Made by a program: the position numbers and the translations under genes | NCBI RefSeq assembly: GCF_000455285.1 | Contig: NZ_HG005285.1 | Location: 315,286-348,570, forward strand | Origin: Candidatus Stoquefichus massiliensis AP9 | GTDB taxonomy: Bacteria > Bacillota_I > Bacilli_A > Erysipelotrichales > Coprobacillaceae | DNA length: 33,285 nucleotides | Reading direction: 5' to 3' | In this document: positions 17,012 through 25,362 of the stretch, in pieces | Numbering within the stretch: position 1 is the first letter of the stretch | Layout: the number at the start of each line of letters is the position of its first letter | Notes under the pieces: model-generated | The model's input: the letters and a program-made list of their open reading frames with translations, nothing else | What the model was told of the DNA's origin: nothing | Database searches by the model: none

Positions 17012-17443
17012 TCAATTTTTATTTTCTTTTAATAAATCTCTAATTTCAATTAACAATTCCTCAGTTGATGGACCTTTTTCTTCCACAATTTCCTCTTCTT
17101 GTTTTTGACGTAAAGACGATAACTTCATAACAAACTTTAACATCATAAAGATGACCAAAGCAATAATCAAAAAATCAATAACATTTTGTAAAAAACTTCC
17201 ATACATTAAAGAAATTCCTTCACTGATAACTTTCTCATTCTCCATAATAGGTTCTTTTAAAACCAAAGATAATTTTGAAAAGTCAGCAGCACCAGTAATT
17301 AAGGTAATAATAGGCATAATCATATCATTGACTAATGATGAAACAATTTTACCAAATGCTCCACCAATAATGACTCCTACTGCCATATCTAGAACATTAC
17401 CTCGCATGGCAAATTCTTTAAATTCTGTAATGAACTTTTTCAT
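17012..17443 (-). CDS. mscL: Large-conductance mechanosensitive channel MscL
   Basis: A 143-residue inner-membrane channel that opens on hypo-osmotic shock. The signature FKEFAMRGNVLDMAVGVIIGGAFG (given here in part: residues about 8-31) contains the amphipathic helix and TM1. TM2 lies at about 84-104 (FLQNVIDFLIIALVIFMMLK), followed by the charged cytoplasmic helix bundle (about 115-143). Length is normal. Its ATG shares one base with the stop of the upstream nfu-like gene (TAATG), so the two are translationally coupled. Confidence 0.96.
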   Translation of the reverse strand: MKKFITEFKEFAMRGNVLDMAVGVIIGGAFGKIVSSLVNDMIMPIITLITGAADFSKLSLVLKEPIMENEKVISEGISLMYGSFLQNVIDFLIIALVIFMMLKFVMKLSSLRQKQEEEIVEEKGPSTEELLIEIRDLLKENKN

Positions 17444-17670
17444 TAGATTGCCTGTACCTCTAAAACACCAGGAACTTCTTCAATGAGGATTTGTTCAACA
17501 CCATCTTTGAGTGTAGCATCAAGCATTGTACAACCAGCACATGCTCCGTGCATTTGGACATACACAATACCTTCTTCAAATTTAATAAATTCAATATCTC
17601 CACCATCTCTTTGAAGATATGGTCTTAATTTATGAATAACCTTTTTGATTTCTTCTTCTACATTCATCAT
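17443..17670 (-). CDS. NifU-like Fe-S cluster scaffold/carrier (Nfu C-terminal domain)
   Basis: A 75-residue stand-alone Nfu domain that carries a 4Fe-4S cluster at the interface of a dimer. The pattern LRPYLQRDGGDIEFIKFEEG followed by GACAGCTMLDATLKDGVE shows the cluster-binding CXXC. Length matches the small Firmicute form (YutI type). ATG ATG doubles at the start, after GAGGAGG; either codon could be used. It is first in a two-gene unit with mscL. A TATAAT element at 17694-17699 is a good -10. Confidence 0.93.
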   Translation of the reverse strand: MMNVEEEIKKVIHKLRPYLQRDGGDIEFIKFEEGIVYVQMHGACAGCTMLDATLKDGVEQILIEEVPGVLEVQAI

Positions 17671-17757
17671 TCATTCCTCCTCGTATTTTTCATATTATAC
17701 CATAATTTTTAAAATATAAAAGTATCATAACCTTTTTTCACTTTATTGTGAATTTGA

Positions 17758-17776
17758 AATGTGATATAATCACATT
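17758..17776 (+). promoter_or_regulatory. Extended -10 promoter inside a perfect palindrome
   Basis: AATGTGAT-ATA-ATCACATT (8-bp arms, 17758-17776) contains the extended -10 TGATATAAT (TATAAT 17765-17770) for the S1/pgi unit. The leader would be only about 16 bases, mostly the ribosome binding site GGAGGG. The palindrome is a candidate operator. Confidence 0.55.
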
Positions 17777-17792
17777 GATTGGAGGGCTGTTA

Positions 17793-18167
17793 ATGGAATA
17801 TCGCGTCAAAACTGGTGATATTATTGATGTGACCATTACTGGAATTCAACCTTATGGTGCATTTGCATCTTTGCCTGATCATTCCTCTGGATTGATTCAT
17901 ATCTCTGAAATTTCTGATAAGTTTGTTAGAAATGTTGAAAGTTTTGTTCATGTTGGTGAAATCATTCGAGTGAAGGTCATTGATATAGATGAAAAGAGTC
18001 ATCAAGCTAAACTTTCTTTAAAAGCTGTTCATAGTGCAAAAAGAAAGTATAAAAGAGCCTATAAAAATCAAAGGGAAAAGATACAGGAAACACCTTTAGG
18101 ATTTAATCCATTAAAAGAGAAATTGCCTGAGTGGATAGCTCAAGGCATCATAAAGGAGGAAGAATAA
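17793..18167 (+). CDS. S1-domain RNA-binding protein (YugI/GSP13/CvfD-like)
   Basis: A 124-residue protein with one S1 domain (about residues 5-75: [40 protein letters not shown]) and a basic then Pro-rich C-terminal tail ending in LPEWI. This architecture matches the Firmicute YugI/CvfD family of ribosome-associated stress or regulatory proteins. The start at 17793 is set by GGAGGG; the open frame's earlier ATG at 17748 lies upstream of the promoter's -10. Its stop overlaps the pgi start by one base (TAATG), so the two are coupled. Confidence 0.9.
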   Translation: MEYRVKTGDIIDVTITGIQPYGAFASLPDHSSGLIHISEISDKFVRNVESFVHVGEIIRVKVIDIDEKSHQAKLSLKAVHSAKRKYKRAYKNQREKIQETPLGFNPLKEKLPEWIAQGIIKEEE

Positions 18168-19447
18168 TGATTAAAGTTGATTTATCTCAAGCAAAATTAA
18201 CAGAAAGTATGGATTCATACAAAGAACAAGTTACATCTATTCATGATATGATTCATAACAAAACTGGAAAAGGAAATGATTTCTTAGGTTGGGTAGATTT
18301 ACCTGTTGCTTATGATAAAGATGAAGTCAAAGCAATTCAAGAAAAAGTTTTAGAATTAAAAGATGAAATTGATGTTTTATTAGTTTGTGGTATTGGTGGT
18401 TCTTATTTAGGAGCGAGAGCAGCTATTGAAGCATTGAATGGTTTGTTCCCTGCTAATGATGTTCAAATCATTTATGTTGGTAATACATTCTCTTCTAATT
18501 ACTTAACTCAAGTTAAAGAATATGTAAAAGATAAAGAATTTGCAATTAATGTTATTTCTAAATCTGGAACAACAACAGAAACTTCTATTGCATTTAGAAT
18601 CTTTAAAGATTTACTTGAAGCAACAAAAGGAAAAGAAGTTGCAAGAAAAAGAATTGTTGCAACAACTGATAAAGAAAAAGGTGCATTAAAAACTTTAGCA
18701 ACAAATGAAGGATATACAACATTTGTTGTGCCTGATGATGTTGGTGGACGTTATTCAGTTTTAACTGCTGTTGGTTTATTCCCAATTGCAATGGCTGGAA
18801 TTGATATTGAAGCTATGTTAAAAGGAGCTGCAGATGCAAGAGAAACTTACAACAATCCTAACTTAGATGACAACGCTGCTTATCAATATGGTGTAGCAAG
18901 ACAAATGTTATCTAAACAAGGTTATCCTGCTGAAATGTTTGTCACATATGAATTACAATTAGCAATGACTGCTGAATGGTGGAAACAATTATTTGGTGAA
19001 TCTGAAGGTAAAGAAGGAAAAGGAATTTTACCAACAAGTGCAACTTTCTCAACTGATTTACATTCACTTGGACAATTTATTCAAGAAGGTACAAAAGTCT
19101 TATATGAAACGGTTTTAAAAATTGAAAAACCAATTTCTGATTTAGAAATTCCTACTGATAAAGATAATTTAGATAATTTAAATTATTTAGCTGGTAAAAC
19201 TGTTGACTATGTTAATAAAAAAGCATGCGAAGGAACAATCGATGCTCATGTGAATACTGGTGGTGTACCAAATATTCAAATTACACTTGATGAATTAACA
19301 CCATATTCATTTGGATATATGGTTTATTTCTTTGAAAAAGCATGTGCTATGTCAGTCTATTTATTAGATGTTAATCCATTTAATCAACCTGGTGTTGAAG
19401 TTTATAAAAAGAACATGTTTAAATTATTAGGGAAACCTGGAGCATAA
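18167..19447 (+). CDS. pgi: Glucose-6-phosphate isomerase
   Basis: A 426-residue glycolytic enzyme interconverting glucose-6-phosphate and fructose-6-phosphate. [34 protein letters not shown] and [17 protein letters not shown] are the sugar-phosphate-binding loops; [16 protein letters not shown] is the conserved C-terminal signature. Length fits the short Gram-positive type. GGAGG sits before ATG 18167, which overlaps the previous stop. Codons are very A/T-biased and repetitive, as expected of a highly expressed gene in a low-GC genome. It ends at a strong terminator. Confidence 0.98.
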   Translation: MIKVDLSQAKLTESMDSYKEQVTSIHDMIHNKTGKGNDFLGWVDLPVAYDKDEVKAIQEKVLELKDEIDVLLVCGIGGSYLGARAAIEALNGLFPANDVQIIYVGNTFSSNYLTQVKEYVKDKEFAINVISKSGTTTETSIAFRIFKDLLEATKGKEVARKRIVATTDKEKGALKTLATNEGYTTFVVPDDVGGRYSVLTAVGLFPIAMAGIDIEAMLKGAADARETYNNPNLDDNAAYQYGVARQMLSKQGYPAEMFVTYELQLAMTAEWWKQLFGESEGKEGKGILPTSATFSTDLHSLGQFIQEGTKVLYETVLKIEKPISDLEIPTDKDNLDNLNYLAGKTVDYVNKKACEGTIDAHVNTGGVPNIQITLDELTPYSFGYMVYFFEKACAMSVYLLDVNPFNQPGVEVYKKNMFKLLGKPGA

Positions 19448-19456
19448 CATACCAAG

Positions 19457-19486
19457 GCATAATCTAAAAAAAGATTATGCTTTTTT
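19457..19486 (+). terminator. Terminator of pgi
   Basis: GCATAATC (19457-19464) pairs with GATTATGC (19473-19480), followed by TTTTTT. Confidence 0.9.
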
Positions 19487-19586
19487 CTTTGTAATCAGTC
19501 TTGTTATTCCAAATATTTCCTATATATAGGTATTTTATTTCATATTATTTGAAAATATAAGTATAGCATTATTCTCTTTTATTACA

Positions 19587-19615
19587 TTGACGAATTATGA
19601 AATAAAAAGTACAAT
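19587..19615 (+). promoter_or_regulatory. Promoter of the diguanylate cyclase operon
   Basis: -35 TTGACG (19587-19592), 17-bp spacer, -10 TACAAT (19610-19615). Further upstream, a CCTATATATAGG palindrome (19519-19530) could be an operator but has no other support. Confidence 0.8.
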
Positions 19616-19641
19616 AAGTATAGATATGGGGAGACAATGGC

Positions 19642-21167
19642 ATGAAAAAACAAAAAAGTCCGCTAAATAAAATCAAAATATACTATCGCCTTTTTTTATA
19701 ATTGTTATAGTGATTTGCATATTTGGAAATATATATTCTTCATTAAGAACAGTTCATTCGAATTCTGTTTCTCAATTACATGATATTTCTAATGTTATAG
19801 GGAGTAGAATCCAAACAACTATTCAATTGCTTGAGTCTATACGCTATGATGAAATTATTGGAAATACACAGCTTTCATTAAAGGAAAGAGCTGAAAAATT
19901 AAAAGTATACAGCAATGCATTTCATTATAAAATCATGGGTATTACCGATGAAGAAATCAATGTTTATTCTTCTAATGATAAAGCTGGTAATCTTGCACGT
20001 AGAGACTTTATGCAAAAATTATATTCGACTGGTGAAACACAGGTCACGAATATTTATAGTGCTGGTGAAAATGGTTCGTTACTTATTTACACAATTGCTG
20101 TCCCTATTTTTAAAGATGAAAAAGTTGTTGGTAGTGTTTGGGCTTCTCTTGCTCAAAATGAATTAGAGGAGATAATACTGTCTTTTGTAAAACGTAATCA
20201 GTCAGATGACTTTGTTTTATTTGGAAGTGAAAATACTGTTCTTGCTTCTTCTGAAGAAGGAACATATGATACGAGCTTAGATAATCTCAATCAAGGATCA
20301 ACTCTATTTGGAGGAAACATAAAAACTGTTAATCAAAACTTAAAAGATCGAAAGTCTGGACATTATTATGGCTTTAAGAATGGAAAATTGTGGTATGCAA
20401 GTTATCAGAATATTGAGCAAACACCTTGGACTATTATGTTTCGTGGTAATATCTTTTCACAAATGTCAAAAGATATAGGTGGACTTGTTTCTCAATTGCT
20501 TATCATTATTATCATTGGATATATATTTGACGTAATGATGAGAAAACATATGAAAGAGAGTCTTTCTTCATGGGAAGCAACAATCGCATCTATTCAAGCA
20601 ATGAATTTAAAGATTCGTGGTGAAAAAGCTGAAATGAATACTCAAGATATTTTAGACATAACAAGTCAGGGTCTTATTGATTCATTAACAGGCACTGCAA
20701 CAAGAACTGTTTTTGCAAATTCTATCGTTAACAAACTTAAGTCAGCTAATCCTGATAAACTCTCTGTTTTATGTTTTATTGATCTTGATAATCTTAAAAC
20801 TTTAAATGATACATTTGGTCACGAAGAAGGAGATAAAGCTTTAGCAAATATTGGATATTGTTTACGAAAATTAGAAAAGATATATGATGGTATTACAACA
20901 AGATATGGTGGAGATGAATTTTTATTGTTTATTCCTAATTTGAAATCAAGAAAGGAAGTTGAAAATCTTCTTCATGATATTATTGTTCAATTGGATTCTG
21001 AATTAAATATTAATGAAAATAAACATTCTATTCATTGTAGTATTGGTGCTTCGCTTTATCCAAATGATGCAACAACAATCAAAGATTTAATTGCAAAAGC
21101 TGATAAAGCTTTATATAAAGCAAAACATCGTGGTAAAAACACATATTGTATTTTTGATGAAATGTAG
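19642..21167 (+). CDS. Membrane diguanylate cyclase (Cache-like sensor + GGDEF), frameshifted near the start
   Basis: The enzyme makes cyclic di-GMP from two GTP. ATG 19642 has a GGGGAG site and encodes a basic N-terminus, but the frame stops after 19 codons at a run of seven T (19691-19697). One more T would join YYRLF to FIIVIVICIFGNIYSS, restoring the first membrane helix. The remaining 485 codons (19710-21167) are intact: extracytoplasmic Cache-like sensor, second helix (about LLIIIIIGYIF), then a GGDEF domain with IDLDNLKTLNDTFGHEEGD and an intact RYGGDEF active site. No RXXD inhibitory site is seen before GGDEF. Eleven bases separate it from the degenerate partner gene. It may be a pseudogene, a sequencing error or a slippage site. 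Confidence 0.85.
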
Positions 21168-21178
21168 AGGAGAATCAA

Positions 21179-22435
21179 ATGATTAGCAAAATAGAAAAAT
21201 GTATATTGGCAGGTTTTATTTTGGTCAGTTTTCTTCTTTCATTATTTATTGGAATTCAAGTTAATAATAGTTATATAAAAACACAAAAACAAGATGCTAA
21301 ACCATTCATTGCCTTACAATGTCAACTCATTGAAAATAAATTAAAGAGTGAATATAATTATACAGATCAATTCAATAGTTTTTTACAAGCTGATGTCCAA
21401 GCCAATATTAAAGCTTCTTCTTTATATCAAAGTGTCATGGATAAAGAAGAAGTTCTTGATATCATTATTAAATCAAAAAATGAAGTAAAATTATTTGGTT
21501 CTTCTGCTGAACCTGGAAAATTAGATAAAGATTATCCTTATCGTTTAGCAGTATTAAGAAAAGAATTAATTATTTATGGACCTATTCAAATAGATGAATA
21601 TGATAAAAGCATTATTATTACAATTCTACCGATTTATAAAGATAACAATCTTATCTGCTGTGTTGCTGTTGTATTAGACGCACAAAAGATTATTGATGAA
21701 TTGGGTCTTGATGTTTTAGCAGAAACATTTCATTATGATTATCAATTATGGACTGTTTCAGCGGAAACTGGACATAAACTTGTACTTGAAACATCTAATG
21801 AAAATGCTGATTACTTAGATGTTGTTGAAGAAAGTTTTGAAATTCCTGCTCAGTGGTCTTTATTAGTGAGACCTAAAAACGGCTGGGGAATTGCAATTGT
21901 TCCAATAGTCGTTATAGGGACATTCTTCGGAACAATCTTAACAAGATTATTCTATCTTCACTTAGTTGCCAAAAGAGAAAAAGATGAACTTAAACGTTTA
22001 GAACGTATTGATAGAGAAACTCAATTTTTAAATTTATTTGGTTTTATAGAATTCTTACAAAATAGTCATTCTCAAAAAACAATATTTGTTATTGAAACAA
22101 CGCGAGCTCATAAAATATTTAATATGTTAGATATTGATAAACGTACTGACTGGAAAAATGACATTATTGCAACACTACAAAAATATGCTAAAAACAAGAC
22201 TGTGCTAGCTAGAATACAGGAATCTATGTTTGCAATTGTATTTGATGAATACTTCGATGAAAAACAAATTCGTGAGATTCATAGAGAACTTGAAATTGAA
22301 ATCATTCAATCAATTATTATTGATGACGAAAGAATTATACTACAACCTATTATTCAAGTCTTTCATTACAATCAAAATGACAATATTGAAGAAAAGCTTG
22401 CTGTAGTGCAAAAAGAGATTTGGAGACAATTATAG
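21179..22435 (+). CDS. Membrane sensor protein with degenerate GGDEF domain
   Basis: 418 residues: an N-terminal helix (about 9-29), an extracytoplasmic region resembling a Cache/PDC sensor (about 40-235), a second helix (about 237-262), a short coiled segment and a C-terminal domain. That domain keeps the outline of GGDEF (RIDRETQFLNLFGFIEFL for the DxLTGLxNR region), but the catalytic loop reads RIQESMF instead of RYGGDEF, so cyclase activity is not expected. Paired with an active cyclase in one operon, it may form heterodimers, bind nucleotide as an effector or tune signalling. A good AGAGGAG site precedes the ATG. Degenerate-GGDEF assignment is inference from alignment by eye. Confidence 0.75.
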   Translation: MISKIEKCILAGFILVSFLLSLFIGIQVNNSYIKTQKQDAKPFIALQCQLIENKLKSEYNYTDQFNSFLQADVQANIKASSLYQSVMDKEEVLDIIIKSKNEVKLFGSSAEPGKLDKDYPYRLAVLRKELIIYGPIQIDEYDKSIIITILPIYKDNNLICCVAVVLDAQKIIDELGLDVLAETFHYDYQLWTVSAETGHKLVLETSNENADYLDVVEESFEIPAQWSLLVRPKNGWGIAIVPIVVIGTFFGTILTRLFYLHLVAKREKDELKRLERIDRETQFLNLFGFIEFLQNSHSQKTIFVIETTRAHKIFNMLDIDKRTDWKNDIIATLQKYAKNKTVLARIQESMFAIVFDEYFDEKQIREIHRELEIEIIQSIIIDDERIILQPIIQVFHYNQNDNIEEKLAVVQKEIWRQL

Positions 22436-22439
22436 TTTA

Positions 22440-22467
22440 AGAAATAGAAATTCTATTTCTTTTTTTG
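22440..22467 (+). terminator. Terminator of the cyclase operon
   Basis: AGAAATAG (22440-22447) pairs with CTATTTCT (22453-22460), followed by a T-run. Confidence 0.85.
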
Positions 22468-22478
22468 ATATTTTCTTC

Positions 22479-22507
22479 TTGACTGACTATATCTCCTATG
22501 GTATTAT
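22479..22507 (+). promoter_or_regulatory. Promoter of the tRNA cluster
   Basis: -35 TTGACT (22479-22484), 17-bp spacer, -10 TATTAT (22502-22507), twenty bases before the first tRNA. Confidence 0.75.
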
Positions 22508-22527
22508 AAGTAAGCACTAAGAAATAC

Positions 22528-22603
22528 GGAGGTTTAGCTCAGTTGGGAGAGCATCTGCCTTACAAGCAGAGGGTCAGCGGTTCGAGCCCGTTAACCTCCA
22601 CCA
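22528..22603 (+). tRNA. tRNA-Val (UAC)
   Basis: Complete cloverleaf with acceptor GGAGGTT/AACCTCC, anticodon loop CTTACAA (anticodon TAC), T-loop GTTCGAGC and encoded CCA. Confidence 0.96.
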
Positions 22604-22606
22604 TTT

Positions 22607-22682
<76 letters not shown>

Positions 22683-22690
22683 TGTTTCTT

Positions 22691-22774
22691 GGGGAGGTAG
22701 CGAAGTGGCTAAACGCGGCTGACTGTAACTCAGTTCCTTTCGGTTCGGTGGTTCGAATCCGCCCCTCCCCACCA
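22691..22774 (+). tRNA. tRNA-Tyr (GUA)
   Basis: Class II tRNA with acceptor GGGGAGG/CCTCCCC, anticodon loop CTGTAAC (anticodon GTA), a long variable arm and encoded CCA. Confidence 0.95.
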
Positions 22775-22783
22775 TTTTTTTAT

Positions 22784-22859
22784 TGGGATATAGCCAAGCG
22801 GTAAGGCAACAGACTTTGACTCTGTCATCTCCCTGGTTCGAATCCAGGTATCCCAGCCA
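22784..22859 (+). tRNA. tRNA-Gln (UUG)
   Basis: Acceptor TGGGATA/TATCCCA, anticodon loop CTTTGAC (anticodon TTG), T-loop GTTCGAAT, discriminator G and encoded CCA. Confidence 0.95.
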
Positions 22860-22869
22860 ATGTATATTT

Positions 22870-22945
22870 GACCCGCTAGCTCAGTCGGTAGAGCATCTGA
22901 CTTTTAATCAGAGGGTCAGGCGTTCGAGTCGCCTGCGGGTCACCA
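22870..22945 (+). tRNA. tRNA-Lys (UUU)
   Basis: Acceptor GACCCGC/GCGGGTC, anticodon loop CTTTTAA (anticodon TTT), T-loop GTTCGAGT, encoded CCA. Confidence 0.96.
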
Positions 22946-22954
22946 TTCTTAAAT

Positions 22955-23028
22955 GCGGGTGTAGTTCAATGGTAGAACTTCAGCCTTCCAAGCTGACTAC
23001 GTGGGTTCGATTCCCATCACCCGCTCCA
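22955..23028 (+). tRNA. tRNA-Gly (UCC), copy 1
   Basis: 74 nt with acceptor GCGGGTG/CACCCGC, anticodon loop CTTCCAA (anticodon TCC), T-loop GTTCGATT, encoded CCA. Identical to the copies at 23052 and 28176. Confidence 0.96.
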
Positions 23029-23051
23029 TTTAAAATTTTATAAATCCTTAT

Positions 23052-23125
23052 GCGGGTGTAGTTCAATGGTAGAACTTCAGCCTTCCAAGCTGACTACGTG
23101 GGTTCGATTCCCATCACCCGCTCCA
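23052..23125 (+). tRNA. tRNA-Gly (UCC), copy 2
   Basis: Identical in all 74 positions to copy 1, 23 bases after it. Last tRNA of the cluster. Confidence 0.96.
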
Positions 23126-23135
23126 TTAAAAAAAT

Positions 23136-23170
23136 AACTTACAGACATAATAGTTTGTAAGTTTTTATTT
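23136..23170 (+). terminator. Terminator of the tRNA cluster
   Basis: AACTTACA (23136-23143) pairs with TGTAAGTT (23156-23163), followed by TTTATTTT. Confidence 0.8.
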
Positions 23171-23272
23171 TATATATAATACACAACTTTCATCTTAACT
23201 GATTTAAAATTATAAGAATTTGTATATGGATTGAACTTATCTTAGCCATTTAGTTCCCATTACAATAAATTC

Positions 23273-23592
23273 TCATGATACTAAACACTTAAATAAAGCA
23301 AGATATTTAGAAATTTTCACACTACCTCCGTTAACAAATACAGTTACAGAATATTTTTTATAACTTGTTTCTAATTCATTTGAATAATAAATGATATATT
23401 TACTAAATTTTTGGAGTGTCGATTCTTTGTAAACAGTTGTTTCATATTTCCTATTTTCAATGCATCCACTGTATTAATTTTTGTTATATCATTTTTTGGA
23501 ATAGAAGTCATAAAACTCAATACAACAAATCAAACAATGATAATAACCATAACCAGTAATATCATTCTAATAATTTTCAATACTTTTCTCAT
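23273..23592 (-). pseudogene. Decayed small secreted or membrane protein gene
   Basis: A good AAGGAGAAG site precedes ATG 23592, which begins MRKVLKIIRMILLVMVIIIV, a signal- or anchor-like segment, then hits an in-frame TGA. The same frame continues FVVLSFMTSIPKNDITKI. After this the protein-like reading switches frame: NRKYETTVYKESTLQ, then YYSNELETSYKKYSV and TVFVNGGSVKISKYL, to a stop at 23273. So there is at least one nonsense codon and one frameshift. The family is unknown. It lies ten bases after the hydrolase stop and was probably third in that operon. The rest of 23164-23272 shows no gene. Confidence 0.5.
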
Positions 23593-23601
23593 ATCTTCTC
23601 C

Positions 23602-24582
23602 TTATCTTACTGTTAAATATTTATCTAAATATTCTTCTACAGTCTCCAGCCATTTTCTGTAAACTTCGTCATCATTTTGAAGTCCATGCCCTGAATGGGA
23701 ACATTCAAAATATTGATAATCAACATTATATTTTTGATATGCCTGCAATAATCGTTGTGACCCTTTATATGGTTGTACCTTATCATGTTTACCATACGCT
23801 ACAACACTTGGAACTGTATTTTCATCCACCCACATTACTGCACATATTGGTTTGAGTTTTTCAATATAGGAACCATCCTTTATCATATTTGATGTCAGTT
23901 CCACACCGCCCATGATACCTAACAATCTTGCCGTTCCTTCTCTAGCCTCATCTGTATCTTTATCAAAACCATAAATATCCCAATCTGCAGCATAAAAACT
24001 TGATGGTCCTACGGCACCAAATAATAATTTAACAGGTACTGGTGATTCTTTGGCATCTCTGTATGCATAAATCATTGCCAGTGCATGACCAGCTGATCCA
24101 CCAGCGATTCCCATTTCATTGACATGATACCCATATTTCTCTGCAGTTTCAATAACCTTTGGTATTGCTTCTTTTATTTCATTTGATTGAGATAAAACAC
24201 TTTTATCATTTGTTTCATTTCTGAGCGTATAATTAATACCTGCTGTCACATAACCTTTGTTGCATAGCCAAGAAAGCATTTCTCTATCATCTGACTTATC
24301 TCCCTGGGTAAAACCTCCAGCATGAAGATAGACAACTAATCCATAATTTTTCCTTGTATTATCCCTAGGTAAGTACAGATCAAACTTATGTGCCTCTCCA
24401 TCTCCATAGGCAATATCATTATAGAGTGTTCCTAAATTATCACTCCATTCAATAGAATATTTTTGTGACCATGCAGGCTTCATGGCTATTTTAGAATATG
24501 CTCCTACTCCCATAGATACTAAAAAAACAAATACACATAATAAAATAAACATACCATTTCTCCTCTTCTTATCATTTTTCAC
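23602..24582 (-). CDS. Membrane-anchored alpha/beta hydrolase (HSL/BD-FAE-like esterase)
   Basis: A 326-residue protein with a basic N-terminus and one hydrophobic anchor (11-30), so the catalytic domain is outside the membrane. The hydrolase fold shows the oxyanion HAGGF (87-91; the common form is HGGG), the nucleophile elbow GGSAGH (Ser163), Asp267 in YGKHDKVQP and a His near 299 (SHSGHG). An esterase or lipase on small esters or acylated polysaccharide is likely. The start is GTG 24582: it overlaps the stop of the upstream 42-residue gene as GTGA and follows GGGGG. An internal ATG (24552) after GAGGAG is an alternative but would lose the basic n-region. Confidence 0.85.
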   Translation of the reverse strand: MKNDKKRRNGMFILLCVFVFLVSMGVGAYSKIAMKPAWSQKYSIEWSDNLGTLYNDIAYGDGEAHKFDLYLPRDNTRKNYGLVVYLHAGGFTQGDKSDDREMLSWLCNKGYVTAGINYTLRNETNDKSVLSQSNEIKEAIPKVIETAEKYGYHVNEMGIAGGSAGHALAMIYAYRDAKESPVPVKLLFGAVGPSSFYAADWDIYGFDKDTDEAREGTARLLGIMGGVELTSNMIKDGSYIEKLKPICAVMWVDENTVPSVVAYGKHDKVQPYKGSQRLLQAYQKYNVDYQYFECSHSGHGLQNDDEVYRKWLETVEEYLDKYLTVR

Positions 24583-24707
24583 AAAAAATTACCCCCAAAC
24601 AATGTTCCACCCATCAGTAAATTTAAGATTGCACGTACTACTAATCTTCCCATAATTATTCCAAACACAATAACAGCACCTAGAATAACCCATCTTTTTC
24701 CAGTCAT
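24579..24707 (-). CDS. Small membrane protein, 42 aa
   Basis: ATG 24707 follows a strong AAGGAGGAG site. The product starts MTGKRW, has one hydrophobic helix (VILGAVIVFGIIMG) and a second weaker one (VVRAILNLLMGGTLFGG). It ends at TGA 24579, overlapping the hydrolase GTG by four bases (GTGA), so translation is coupled. It is first after the TetR operator. Function unknown; perhaps a partner or anchor for the hydrolase. Confidence 0.7.
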   Translation of the reverse strand: MTGKRWVILGAVIVFGIIMGRLVVRAILNLLMGGTLFGGNFL

Positions 24708-24739
24708 TATTCTTCTCCTCCTTGATTTATTATTTTAAT

Positions 24740-24759
24740 GATGTTATATTTATAACATC
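24740..24759. promoter_or_regulatory. TetR-type operator, perfect palindrome
   Basis: GATGTTATA-TT-TATAACATC has 9-bp arms and lies between the divergent TetR gene and the small membrane protein/hydrolase genes. TATAAA within it can act as a minus-strand -10. A related half-site TGTTATG follows at about 24760-24768. It is probably bound by the adjacent TetR protein. Confidence 0.7.
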
Positions 24760-24834
24760 TGTTATGTTATGCTAAAAACAAATAGAAAGCAATAGCACTC
24801 AGTACAAATGTTAAGAAAAGGAGTTGTTTATAAC

Positions 24835-25329
24835 ATGGAATTACAAAGTGATTTTTCGAAAAAATGTATTGCTGATGCATTAATATATCTAATGCAAAAA
24901 AAGAAGTTTGAAAGAATAACAAACAAAGATATTAGTCATAAAGCTGGTGTTTCTCACATGACGATTTATCGTCATTTTAAAAACAAGAATGAAATCATAT
25001 CTTATTATTTAAAAATTATATTTGATGAATGGAAACAGAAGTGGGATAACAACGATAATATTGGATATCAAATATTTTTATTCTTCCAAGAAAATAAAGA
25101 AATAATTGATATATTATATAAAGCTAATCTTCAGCATCTCCTTATTGAGCATATTTTAGCAATATGTGATTATAAAGAGGATGATTCTGATGTAATGGCT
25201 TATTCTAAGGTTACTATTGCTTATCTTATCTTTGGCTGGTGTAATGAATGGTATAAAAGAGGAATGAAAAATACACCAGAAAAAATGGCTATGTATTTTA
25301 ATCAACAAAGCAATAATGGAAAAATATAA
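24835..25329 (+). CDS. TetR-family transcriptional regulator
   Basis: About 164 residues: N-terminal helix-turn-helix (IADALIYLMQKKKFERITNKDISHKAGVSHMTIYRHFKNKNEI, positions about 10-50) with a helical ligand/dimer domain behind it. The frame extends to ATG 24808, but AAAAGGAG lies inside that extension (11 bases before ATG 24835), so 24835 is preferred. It is divergent from the hydrolase unit, and the palindrome between them is the likely binding site. It is convergent with the ABC operon. The inducer is unknown. Confidence 0.88.
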   Translation: MELQSDFSKKCIADALIYLMQKKKFERITNKDISHKAGVSHMTIYRHFKNKNEIISYYLKIIFDEWKQKWDNNDNIGYQIFLFFQENKEIIDILYKANLQHLLIEHILAICDYKEDDSDVMAYSKVTIAYLIFGWCNEWYKRGMKNTPEKMAMYFNQQSNNGKI

Positions 25330-25360
25330 AGGGCTCATTTCTTTCAAACGAGTCCTTTTT
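25328..25360. terminator. Bidirectional terminator, tetR and ABC operon
   Basis: AAAGGGCTC (25328-25336) pairs with GAGTCCTTT (25350-25358, one G-T pair). T-run on the plus side and T-rich exit on the minus side. Confidence 0.75.
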
Positions 25361-25362
25361 GT

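Noticed and set aside
23411-23662. Plus-strand 83-codon frame
   Set aside because: It overlaps the hydrolase end, lacks a ribosome binding site, and the minus strand carries the more convincing decayed gene.
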